DNA of 48,784 bases, from the NCBI RefSeq assembly GCF_000208925.1, contig NW_001914976.1, positions 1-48,784 on the forward strand. Direction: 5' to 3'. The position numbers and the translations under genes are program-made. Within the stretch, counting starts at the first letter, position 1. Each line of letters opens with the position of its first letter. A model generated the notes under the pieces. The model searched no databases. It saw only the letters and a list, made by a program, of their open reading frames with translations, and had not been told where the DNA came from. Below, piece by piece: positions 10,790 to 19,699 of the stretch. The stretch comes from Entamoeba histolytica HM-1:IMSS. Lineage: Eukaryota; Evosea; Mastigamoebida; Endamoebidae.

Positions 10790-11509
10790 TTAAAATTCAA
10801 ATCTTTGAATGTGAATAAATGGTGAAGATGGTGTTGGTTCAGTAACAGGTTTTCTAAAGTATTTTAGAAAGTAAGTTCCTTTATTTGATAAAGGAATGAA
10901 AAAAGTTAGTGTTTTATTTTCAAGACATTTTTTCCGAATAAATTCTTTATTTTTGGTATTACTTGCTAAATAAATACATACAAAATCTCCTTCTTCTGCT
11001 TTACCTTCTTCTATTTTAACTTGAATTCCTGTCATTTCTTTATTATTTTCTTGATATTTAACTTTTTCAATATGAATATAGTCGTTTCCTTTTGCTTCTT
11101 TAAAAATATATTTACTTTCTTGGATTAATTTGACTTTCTCATACATTACTCTAATATCAAATATTCCTTCAACCATTGGCTTTTCAACTTCAATATTGTC
11201 AACTCCTTCTTTCATCACCCATTCATATTTTTTATCAAATATTTCTTCTTCTCCATTAACATAAATTCTTACTTTAACTTCTTTATATTGACTTGGTCGA
11301 ATGACGTTTATCTTAATTTTTCCTTCTTCTTCTTCTTCTCCCACTTTAATTTGTATTTCTTCTGCTTCTTCTTCCTCTTTCTTCATTTCTCCTCTTTTTA
11401 TTTTTTCAATTATCTCCTTTTCATATTCTAGTTGTTCATAAATATTATCATGCCATTTTATTCCTTCTCTTTTTTCAAATCGTTCTTGCAGTCTCTTCTC
11501 ACTCTTCAT
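10790..11509 (-). CDS. Hypothetical protein with two beta-rich repeats, 239 aa
   Basis: A minus-strand frame with ATG at 11509. Residues 1-60 are highly charged and helical (Glu/Lys/Arg), including an EEEEAEE run. Residues 65-130 and 170-235 look like two copies of a beta-sandwich module. Each has an IKINV/IQVKI strand, a V-x-IYV-or-VCIYL strand, a charged loop, and ends with G-x-(F/Y)-x-x-(R/K)-(V/Y) (GIFDIRVMY and GTYFLKYF). This pattern recalls SKICH or CBM-like folds, but that is inference. It lies only 17 bases beyond a broken LINE reverse transcriptase on the same strand and shows no LINE motif. Codon use and length without stops argue for a real gene. Confidence 0.6.
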   Translation of the reverse strand: MKSEKRLQERFEKREGIKWHDNIYEQLEYEKEIIEKIKRGEMKKEEEEAEEIQIKVGEEEEEGKIKINVIRPSQYKEVKVRIYVNGEEEIFDKKYEWVMKEGVDNIEVEKPMVEGIFDIRVMYEKVKLIQESKYIFKEAKGNDYIHIEKVKYQENNKEMTGIQVKIEEGKAEEGDFVCIYLASNTKNKEFIRKKCLENKTLTFFIPLSNKGTYFLKYFRKPVTEPTPSSPFIHIQRFEF

Positions 11510-11526
11510 TCTTTTTTTTCAAGTTT

Positions 11527-12329
11527 TTATTTTTTTTTTCTCTTCTTTTTTTTTATTTGTCTTATCTTCTTTATTTTTGAATCATATTCCATTATTATTT
11601 CTTTAGTTAATTTGTGGGATTTTTCCATTTCATCGAGGCTATTAGTTATTATCTTTAAATCGTCCATATATAATATGTGGTTTAACTGGACTTGTTTTTC
11701 TTCTCCATTCATTTTAATATTTAATTTGCTTATTTGTTTATCTAAATGTTTAGATAATATATCAATAGATAATACAAATAAGAGTGGAGATAAACTATCA
11801 TTTGTATTATTCCTCTTTCTAAATTAATTATACCCACACTTTCTTGATTATAATACAAATTAAGTTGTGTATTATTTAATATATATAATATACTATTAAT
11901 TACTACTAGTGGGATATTAAAATATATTAAGCATTGTTTAATCAATTGATGATTAATGCTATCATATGCTTTGGAGACGTCATAATATGTTTCTACCAAC
12001 TTCCATTTATTCTTTATTAATAATTGTTGGATTATAATGTTGTATAATAATCCTTCTTTTGATGCATATGTATATTTTTTACATCTAATTTGATTTAATG
12101 ATAGTTGTTTTTCAATTGGATTTAACATCAGCTGATTTTCTATTTTCATCTTTAATATTGATGTATATACTTTTAACAGACAATTTAAGCAAGTTATTTG
12201 TCTGTAATTCTGTTTGTCTAATTTATCTCCTTTTTTATATATTAATATTGTTCTTCCTTGAATAAAATGAAGATGTATTTCATTAGGAATGTTTAACCAT
12301 TCATTAAATAATTTTATTAAATATTTCAT
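11527..12329 (-). pseudogene. LINE reverse transcriptase fragment (frameshifted)
   Basis: The first frame (12329 to 11742) contains fingers and palm motifs: GRTILIYKKGDKLD (RT1-like), NYRQITCLNCLLKVYTSIL (RT2-like) and YDVSKAYDSINHQLI, which is motif A with its catalytic Asp, followed by GIIQ of motif B. At 11797-11804 a single base is missing. The continuation (SLSPLLFVLSIDILSKHL, then YMDD of motif C) is read in the adjacent frame down to 11527. The frame finishes in a run of Lys and Arg codons. Motif order and wording match R4/R2-type RTs described in Entamoeba. Confidence 0.85.
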
Positions 12330-12525
12330 TGGTTGTTCTAATTATTTAATCAAAAATCATTGTATTTTATCATTATCATTTTACTTTCAAATTAATAATG
12401 AATTTAATAACACAATTTAATTCATTGGGAGTGATTATAGACATTCTATCATTAATTCTGTTTTCAATTAATATTTCATATAAATTAATATTCAGGAAAT
12501 CTATATTAGTGTTAGTTTCATAGAT

Positions 12526-13524
12526 TCATTTCCAGAAATTAATAGTGGAGATATTATCTGGATATTCATCTTCTTTAGATTTATTTAGATGTTGCATTTT
12601 TCCATATTTCATCATTTTATAATTCCATCTTATTCTTTTCAAATTATTCTTTCTTGCTTCTATTTCTATTCTTTTCATCTTTCGGAGGTATTTATAATAG
12701 TTTATTTGTTCAATTGTTTTTACTTTAATATGGTATATATCATATTTCTTAATATGTAATATTCTTTTCAATTTCATATATTGTTTATTATGGAGTAAAT
12801 CTCTTAATCTACATATTTTTGACTGCAATATTCTTTCTATACTTTTCTTTCCACTTCTTTCTTGTTTATTTTTATTAATGATGTTAATAGTGGAAGCTAC
12901 AGTTTTAATATAATGATAGTAATCATCTAATGTATTGATTATTATTTCATTTTTATTAATAATATTAATTATTTGATGTATTTTCTTCTTATTGTAATAA
13001 TAATTAATAAATTGAACATCTTCATGTTCTTTCATTTCTTCTTCTTTAAATACTTTCATTACCTCCTCTTCTTCTATTTCTTCCTTCTCTTTCTTGTTCA
13101 CTTTTGATATTATTTCTTTTTATTCATTATCTCTCCATTGATGTTTTATTATTTCTTCCTCCATTATTCTATTGATTTCTCTTTTAATTTCATTCTTTAT
13201 TTTAAATGTCTTCTTTAATATTTCTTTATATTCATTAATATCATTTATTTTAATTCCAAATTCATGTATTAGTCTTTCTATTATTTCTTCTTTAAGTTGA
13301 CATCTTAATTTTCTTTCAAATAATTTCAAAACAAAACATTTATAAAGTGTTAAAATTTTCTTCTTTTCTGTCTGTTTGCTTCCCCTTGTTTTTTTTTTGT
13401 TGTCTAATTCTAATGTGGTGATCTTCTTATGCTGAATATCCATTTCTTCAATGGATTTCTGCTTTAACTTTCTTTTTTTTGGAAGATCATCTTCACTTGA
13501 TGATATTTCATCAGCTACTACCAC
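12526..13524 (-). pseudogene. LINE ORF N-terminal/linker region with in-frame stop
   Basis: One reading frame runs from at least 13524 (and with sense codons from about 13690) to the stop at 12526, interrupted by TAA at 13120-13122. It is charged and helical: an SSSEDD acidic patch, a KKRKLKQK basic patch, then long Lys/Glu/Ile coiled-coil segments. Downstream of 12526 the same frame again reads sense (including an ITPNELNCVIK-like segment about 12.43 kb, typical of the region before RT in these elements) before more stops. It is therefore the part of the retroelement ORF that precedes the reverse transcriptase. Confidence 0.65.
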
Positions 13525-13911
13525 ATTGGTTGAGAGGTCATTTACTATTTGTGATTCAGATGAGTCTGTTATATTGTAATTTATCTCATCTTTCTTCTTT
13601 TTTTCCTGTGTATTTTTATTTTCTAATTTAGATAATTTATCTTTCAGGAATAATAATTGTTGTGTTAAATTGTTTACTTCAGACCTTTTCCTCTCAGACT
13701 CAGCATGGAATTCAAATATTTTTTATCATACTCTTATTTTTGTGCTTATCTCATTCTTATGCTTCTTCTTTAATGCCATAATATCTCTTGTTAGTTTTTT
13801 AATGGTTTATTCTTTTACTTGTATTTCATTTTTTCATTTCTTCTTTCTCTTTCATATCCTCCTCCACTTTTCTAATTCTTATACTTTTTTCCTTTTCATT
13901 ACTTTCTTCTC

Positions 13912-14517
13912 TTAATCAATCTTCTTCTTTTTATTAAATTCTTTATCATTTTCTTCTTCACTTTCAATACTCATTACATAGTTATTGTATATTTTATTAT
14001 TATTAATCTCAATTGGGTTGTATTGTTTATTGACTTCTTCCATCGTCATACTAATAGTTTCTTCTTCCTTTCTAATTGTTTTTGTTTTTTCTCGTGCAAG
14101 AAAATACCATCTTCTCCATATTGTTGATGATGTATATTCTTTAATCTTGGTATTTTTAATTTCTTCTATTTCTTGTGGTGTAAGTATTTTAATTTCTTCT
14201 TCAAAGAGTTTTTTCCAATATTCTTGGTTTTGTGTTTCAATGATTTCTTTTATTTTATTTCTATTTTGTTTCTTATTTTGATATCGTTTATATCTTCTTT
14301 GTGTGTTATTATGGTATTTATTTCTATTATGATAATATTGTTTATTTCTATTGAAATTTTTATTAAAGTATTTATGACGATCGTTATGATTGAAGTGATG
14401 AGTGAAATGATTTGTATCATCAATGTTGTGATAATTATTGTTATAATTGTTATTGTAATGGTTAGTGTGATTATTCATGTATCTCTGTCCATACAGATAA
14501 TACTTATTTTCACTCAT
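13912..14517 (-). pseudogene. Asn/His/Tyr-rich N-terminal ORF of the LINE relic
   Basis: An uninterrupted 201-codon frame. Residues 1-85 are dominated by Asn, His, Tyr and Arg (for example HTNHYNNNYNNNYHN), a basic low-complexity composition that suggests RNA binding or condensation. Residues 86-200 are helical and charged, with a SSTIWRRWYFLAREKTKT segment. It is in the same frame as the downstream pieces at 13524 and 13101, separated by about 390 bases with stops and frameshifts. It could be ORF1 of a two-ORF LINE or the N-terminus of a single-ORF element. Assignment to the LINE rests on position, strand and frame; no ORF1 signature is certain. Confidence 0.55.
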
Positions 14518-14890
14518 TCTTCTATCATTTATATTTCTTGGTTGATGTGAATTTCTTCTTTTTTGGTTATTTATTTTTTTATATTTTTTGTGGTGTCTTT
14601 GGTATTGTTTCTTCTTTTTCCAAGTAACAAAAAATGAATTAATAGAAATAAAACAGAATTGAATCTTCTTCTCTTCAATTTTTTTTGTTTTAATAACAAA
14701 AAATGAAAAAACACAAAAAATAAAATAAACTAATTATAGAAAATAACAATATTATAATTTTATTATTATTATATTATTAATATTATTATATATTTATTGT
14801 TATTGTAAAAATGATAAAAATAACATTTATTTAAAATAGAATGATGTTCAAAATAATGATTGACTTAATATGTTAATAACGTGTATTAAC

Positions 14891-14916
14891 TATTTAAACA
14901 TTCATATTTTGAACTT
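14891..14916 (+). promoter_or_regulatory. TATTTAAA and GAAC core promoter
   Basis: TATTTAAA at 14891-14898 is followed by TTTGAACTT at 14908-14916, 23 bases before the ATG of the TLDc gene. These match the Entamoeba TATA-like and GAAC elements with normal spacing, and support the chosen start and the very short 5' leader. Confidence 0.75.
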
Positions 14917-14938
14917 ATAAACATCAAATTAAATTAAA

Positions 14939-15439
14939 ATGGATGCAGTGGTTATTAAACAAATAGAAAAATGGACAGAAAAAAGAATAAATAATATAAT
15001 ATTTGATTCAGATAAAGATGATTGGAAAGTTGATACATCAGTATTTGATAAAAGAATAATGAATAAAGAACATATAATAATTATTATTGAAGATTCAAGA
15101 AGAAATAAATTTGGAGGATATGTTAATGAGAAAATTGATAAAGTTAATGGTGATATAAACGATTCATATTCATTTGTATTTTCATTAAAATCAAAAGGAA
15201 GAATGAAAGGAATGATGAAATTTGATATTAAAGAACCAAAATATGCATTTTGTTTATATAATCAATCAGATAATCGTTTGTTTGAATTTGGATGTGGTGA
15301 TATTTGTGTTTATAAAGAAAGTTATAAAACATGGTCACATTGTGATCCATGGTCATTTGAATATGAAGGAATATCAAATGTACTTTGTGGAAAAGATCGT
15401 TTCACACCAAAACGAATCATAGTAATTGAAATGAAATGA
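14939..15439 (+). CDS. TLDc-domain protein, 166 aa
   Basis: A compact protein almost entirely made of a TLD/TLDc-like domain, a fold found in OXR1-type proteins and in a large Entamoeba-specific family. Visible hallmarks are the FDSDKDDW start near residue 22-29, a strand HIIIIIEDSRRNKFGGYVN (45-63; the F-GGY-V/I segment is typical), FVFSLKSKGR, a YAFCLYNQSDNRLFEFGCGDICVY stretch in two parts (116-139) and a C-terminal I-x-V-I-E strand. It has no signal peptide and is probably cytosolic. The promoter is well defined. The gene stands alone between retroelement fossils, which suggests it belongs to an expanded, mobile or dispensable family. Precise role unknown. Confidence 0.75.
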   Translation: MDAVVIKQIEKWTEKRINNIIFDSDKDDWKVDTSVFDKRIMNKEHIIIIIEDSRRNKFGGYVNEKIDKVNGDINDSYSFVFSLKSKGRMKGMMKFDIKEPKYAFCLYNQSDNRLFEFGCGDICVYKESYKTWSHCDPWSFEYEGISNVLCGKDRFTPKRIIVIEMK

Positions 15440-16204
15440 TTCAATCTTGATTAATTGAAAATGAAATAAAAAAGAATAAAAACAAAACAATGAAGAATAT
15501 GAACAGCCATTTCATTCATCTGTCAATGAATGAAATGGTGAAATAAAAACTGATATAATTCAATATTGATTTATTTTATTTCATTTGAAATATTCACACC
15601 AATGAGGGTGTTTTTAATAAATAAGAAAAGAAATAAGAATAAAATAGAAATAAGATAAAATGAATAAACAATTTATTTGTATTATTTCATTGAATTAATT
15701 CATTATGAATAAAATGAATAAGATAATAGAAATAAGAATAATAAACAAATAAAGAAATGATAAAATACATCAACATATTTATGTTATTATTTCTTATTCA
15801 TTCATTCATTCATTCTTATTTTATTTTATTTAAACATTAATAAACAAAACATAATAAGAAAGATAAATAAGAATAACACAACACAAAATAAATAATAAGA
15901 ATAAAATATACAACAAACATGAATAAACAAGAAATGACAAATGATAAAAGATGAACTAAATAAAATAACAACAAGAATTAAGAAAATAGAAATAGAGATA
16001 GAAGAAATTAGGTGATGATAAGAAAAGAGAAAATGAAAAATAACAAATTCGTGTTTTAATATAACCAAAAAGAAGAACCAATAACAAAAAGCAGAAAAGA
16101 ACTTACAGACATAAAAAGGATGCTAAGACTAAAACCCAGAAACAAATGACAAACAATCAGTAAGAAACACTCAGTTGAAAAGAAGATTGGAAGATACAAC
16201 CACA
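15440..16204. other. Gene-free A-rich DNA
   Basis: Purine-rich plus strand with many ATAA and GAAAT repeats, several ATTCATTC tracts (15.68-15.81 kb) and no open frame of note. It leads without a boundary into the fossil coding fragment at 16.2 kb and may be older decayed element sequence. Confidence 0.4.
15507..15538. repeat. 13-bp perfect inverted repeat, 6-nt loop
   Basis: CCATTTCATTCAT at 15507-15519 pairs perfectly with ATGAATGAAATGG at 15526-15538 around the loop CTGTCA. It lies 68 bases beyond the TLDc stop codon, so it would form a hairpin in or near the 3' end of that transcript. A smaller hairpin (ACACC...GGTGT) follows at about 15596-15611. Confidence 0.7.
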
Positions 16205-16408
16205 AAATGAAAGGATTGGCAAAAAAAGTTTCTAGAAGCACAGAAGAAGTTAAAGAAAGAACCAGGAGTTTCTCATTTCTATCCATTTAAAGAAGAGTTA
16301 ATTCACAAATATGAAAATATACTTAAAAAGAAACAAGAAGAAATAATAACAGCAAAGGATGTACATAAAAGTCAATTCAAAGCAGTTGAGTCAACACAAA
16401 TGAAATAA
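16205..16408 (+). pseudogene. Fossil coding fragment (unknown origin)
   Basis: From 16217 (TGG) to the stop TAA 16406-16408 there are 63 sense codons in one frame. The peptide reads like real coding sequence: a basic helix (WQKKFLEAQKKLKKEPG), then VSHFYPFKEELIHKYE and a Lys/Gln/Glu helix. A TGA at 16208-16210 and absence of a start mark it as broken. It has more varied residues (Pro, His, Trp, Tyr) than expected from random A-rich DNA. It may be the end of a gene or retroelement ORF whose upstream part has decayed at 15.9-16.2 kb. Confidence 0.45.
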
Positions 16409-16532
16409 AATAAGTAAGAAGGATTTACTGTTAATATTAATTTTTTTGAATTTGACTGTTTTTTGATTTATTTTTTTTCTGTTTTTATTAAAAGAGTTAA
16501 ATATTAATGATTATTGATAATATCAAATTCAA

Positions 16533-19500
16533 TCAATTAAAAACTAAAGAGAAGAGTGACTGTATTTTTTCTATCATTTCTTGGTGTTCAACACCAATTT
16601 TTTGAGCTAATAACATTTGTTTCTTTTCACTCCATTCTAAAATACTTTCAATTTTGTCACCATCAATACAATTCATCATTGGACTTGCTTGTTGAGTATT
16701 AACACTTTCTCTCCAATTTGACTTAACTAATTTGGATTGAATTTTATTCAAAAAAAGGTAATGTTCTTTTGATATTTCACAAATATTATATATACCACCA
16801 TGTACACCTCCCATTAGACATCCTTTGTAGAAAGACTTTTGGATAAAATTAATTGAATCTGCGACATGAACTTGTGATATTAAATTAATTTTTTCATCAT
16901 CTGTTTTTGGTTCTTCTTCATCAGAATTAAATATTTTAATATTTCCTGATACATCTGCAACTAAAAATGAAGTGCCATATTCACTTTCTATACTGCCAAC
17001 ACAAGAAGACCAAACAATTTGATTATCTTTACCAACAACATCAAGATGTTCAATGTCATTTCTGTAACGATAAACAGAAAGTGACCTTGCTAAATCACCA
17101 GCAATGATATAATCTTTACAAATGTCAAGACTAACCCCTATCAAAGGTAATAACATATTTTGTTTAGTATTTAAATCTTTTCCTTTTTTTTCAATGACAT
17201 GAACATTTCTATTGATAAAGGCAACTATACCTTTTTGACATTTTTTCAAACAATAAACAGCACCATCATAATCTTCTGTTCCAACAATATAAATTAATCC
17301 TTCTGTGTCTTGTCGTATTAATAAAATTCTACCACTTGATGGTTCTATTTCATTCTCTCTTATTATTGCAGTTCCAACAGCATAAATATTATCTTCTAAC
17401 GAGTCAACACAAAGTGCAAGTTCATTACTCTTTAGTTCTATTGTTGTAACACCAAAACTTCCATCAATTAAATTAATTGACTTAATTGTTTTACCAACAA
17501 GTAATCCATAAGACCCATCAGTAGCAATTTTACAACAATTTTCTCCAGAATGTATCATTTTAAATGTAACTCTACTCATTTCTTTCATTAAACCAAATAC
17601 GATACCACGTTTAGTTGCACATATTACTCCATAATCCCCAACAGGACTTTCACAAATATCAATAAGGTCTTCAACGGCAAGAGGAACAAGTCCAGTTTGT
17701 TGAAAAGTGAATGTTTTATTTGCAATAACACAAGGAATTGAATATATTTTTTTTAGTTTGATTGATTGAGAAGTTTCAATATGATATTTAAGTTTATTTT
17801 TATATGTACAATCTTCTTCCATTTGATTGTATAAGAAAACAATTATTTCATTATCACATCCAACATAAATTTTATTATGATCAATTAAAATGCTTCTTCC
17901 AATAGTATCTACTACTTCTGTTTTCTTTAATACCCCATTAATATCAAAAATTAAAATATTTCCATCCCAAAGTCCTATAACTATAATTTCATTTATATCA
18001 AAACAACTAACATTTTGTTCTAAATCTTTCATTTTTTGAATTTTTAATTCTTCAGTAATTTTAAATAACTCTGTTCCATAAATGAAATATATTTGTTGAT
18101 TAATGAATTTTGCATGTGTAATAAAACTATCAAATTTCATAAGAGTATTTTTCTTTTGATGTTTATCAATACTATAAATTCCTTTTTTACAAACAAAAAT
18201 CAATCGTTCTTTTATTATTCCACAACATATAACTCTCTCTTTACCAATAACTTTCTTTAATGAACTTTCTTCAATTTTTATGTGTTTTGACTGTTGGTAT
18301 ATTTCCCATATATTACTTTCTTCTTCAAACCCAACAATAACATATTTCTTTCTATCATATTCAATACTCTCAACACTTTTAATATCATTTATCTCACAAG
18401 ACCCAAGTTCTTCAATTCCACTTCCTTTAATCATCAATCCAATACTACCTTTTCCTCCACCATTACCAACAACAAGATAGTCTTCTCTATTACTTATTTG
18501 TCTTGCATCCATTAAACTACCAAAATTACTCCATTTTTCTAAAATCTTTCCATTTAAATTCATTATTAAATTGTCTCCATTTAATGAACCAATAAAAAGG
18601 ATTTTATTTGAAAGATAACTGATTGTAGAAGAAATAGACTGTAAAAGTTTTGGTGATTGTTTCTTTGTTATTTCAAGAATTTCATTGTTAATATTTACTT
18701 TAAATTCAAGAGTATCTAAATTTCTTTTTGAGTCGGTCATTATTAACACATCTTTTTTAATGAAACAACAAGCAGTATTTGGGTATTGGTTTAGATTACA
18801 AAGAATGTGTTTTCCATTTCCATTAAAATAACATCCTATTTCATCTGAAATAACGAAAATTCCAATAATACCATCTTTAAATCCTAATATTCTTGATGTA
18901 GTTGATCCTACATTTGGTTGACTAAAACTTCCTTTTTCTAATTCATTAAATGAATTTAATGTATATGTATCAATGTGTCTAATATCTCTTTTATTTTCAT
19001 GTAATAAAGCAAGTTGATATGAATCATTTAATAAACAAAATGTCATATCAAGAATGTGTGAATGATTAACTTTTATATTTGAAGCAGTTAATTGATCTTT
19101 AGGATATTGTGGCAATAAAACAACTTTAATTAATTGTTCATATAAATTTAAAAGCAAAATTTGATTATTTGGAGAAATAACTGCTTTAACTCCAAAAAAT
19201 GCTTTTCTTCCAAAAGTATCTTTTAAAGAACCAGAAGAAATTATATGTAATGCAGATGTTGTAAGTTTAAGTATTTCTATTTCATTTGATTGAGTAACTA
19301 CAATAAGATAGTCTGTAATATCTTTTAATGGTTTATATTTTAAAAGAAGGGTAATCCCAGATGAATATCGTTTTGTTGTTAAAGGAATGAGACCAGTTGA
19401 GTTAATTTCATATAATTCTAATAAATTTAATTTGCTTACAACAAGATAGTTTATGTTAAGAGTTAATTGAGCAGTGATTGAATGAGAAACTCCACTTGGA

Positions 19501-19547
19501 TTAATTAATGTATTAAACATAAAAAAATGGTTGTTGTCTTGACTCAT
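16533..19547 (-). CDS. DDB1: DDB1-like protein (CUL4 adaptor, CPSF-A/RSE1 superfamily)
   Basis: A 1004-residue three-propeller protein. The N-terminus follows DDB1 closely: an ITAQLTLNINYLVVSK strand pattern, LLELYEINSTGLIPLTTKR (family LEIYVVTAEGLRPVKEV), the LKDTFGRKAFFGVKAVI segment (family VQDRIGRPSETGIIGI) and LLNLYEQLIKVVLL (family LRLYDGLFKVIPL). Further on, FIGSLNGDNLIMNLNG matches FVGSRLGDSQLVKLN. The C-terminus has MNCIDGDKIESILEWS, matching DDB1 NFIDGDLIESFLDIS. RSE1 and CPSF160 share the fold, but these landmarks favour DDB1. It should link CUL4-RBX1 to substrate receptors and serve in UV-damage recognition. It is divergent from the RhoGAP gene with 152 bases between starts. Confidence 0.85.
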   Translation of the reverse strand: MSQDNNHFFMFNTLINPSGVSHSITAQLTLNINYLVVSKLNLLELYEINSTGLIPLTTKRYSSGITLLLKYKPLKDITDYLIVVTQSNEIEILKLTTSALHIISSGSLKDTFGRKAFFGVKAVISPNNQILLLNLYEQLIKVVLLPQYPKDQLTASNIKVNHSHILDMTFCLLNDSYQLALLHENKRDIRHIDTYTLNSFNELEKGSFSQPNVGSTTSRILGFKDGIIGIFVISDEIGCYFNGNGKHILCNLNQYPNTACCFIKKDVLIMTDSKRNLDTLEFKVNINNEILEITKKQSPKLLQSISSTISYLSNKILFIGSLNGDNLIMNLNGKILEKWSNFGSLMDARQISNREDYLVVGNGGGKGSIGLMIKGSGIEELGSCEINDIKSVESIEYDRKKYVIVGFEEESNIWEIYQQSKHIKIEESSLKKVIGKERVICCGIIKERLIFVCKKGIYSIDKHQKKNTLMKFDSFITHAKFINQQIYFIYGTELFKITEELKIQKMKDLEQNVSCFDINEIIVIGLWDGNILIFDINGVLKKTEVVDTIGRSILIDHNKIYVGCDNEIIVFLYNQMEEDCTYKNKLKYHIETSQSIKLKKIYSIPCVIANKTFTFQQTGLVPLAVEDLIDICESPVGDYGVICATKRGIVFGLMKEMSRVTFKMIHSGENCCKIATDGSYGLLVGKTIKSINLIDGSFGVTTIELKSNELALCVDSLEDNIYAVGTAIIRENEIEPSSGRILLIRQDTEGLIYIVGTEDYDGAVYCLKKCQKGIVAFINRNVHVIEKKGKDLNTKQNMLLPLIGVSLDICKDYIIAGDLARSLSVYRYRNDIEHLDVVGKDNQIVWSSCVGSIESEYGTSFLVADVSGNIKIFNSDEEEPKTDDEKINLISQVHVADSINFIQKSFYKGCLMGGVHGGIYNICEISKEHYLFLNKIQSKLVKSNWRESVNTQQASPMMNCIDGDKIESILEWSEKKQMLLAQKIGVEHQEMIEKIQSLFSLVFN

Positions 19548-19699
19548 ATTGATTATAATGAAATAACGATAATGAGTTTTTTTAATATTTACATATTATT
19601 AATAATAAAGTTTACTATTGTTAAATTTACCTTTTTTTTTTTTAATTTTTCTTTTTTTTTTCAGTCTTAGCAAACTACAAAATTAGAAAAAAATACCAA

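Larger units (their letters stand above)
11527..14517 (-). mobile_element. Decayed R4-like LINE (EhLINE/EhRLE type), 3'-truncated
   Basis: A non-LTR retrotransposon relic runs from about 14517 down to 11527. In order it has an Asn/His/Tyr-rich basic N-terminal part, a coiled-coil Lys/Glu-rich section, and a reverse transcriptase up to and just past the YMDD box. The thumb and endonuclease domains expected next are missing, where the sequence gives way to a Lys-coding A-rich stretch. Several pieces share one frame (14517, 13524 and 13101 are in register), so the ancestor may have carried one long ORF. Breaks include TAA at 13120-13122, the stop ending at 12526, more stops at 12.35-12.41 kb, several at 13.55-13.91 kb and a one-base frameshift near 11.80 kb. 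It cannot be mobile itself. Ends and target-site duplications were not found. Confidence 0.8.

Noticed and set aside
15826..16286. Two minus-strand frames of 76-80 codons
   Set aside because: Shadows of A-rich plus-strand DNA; the plus strand has the better (fossil) reading near 16.2 kb.
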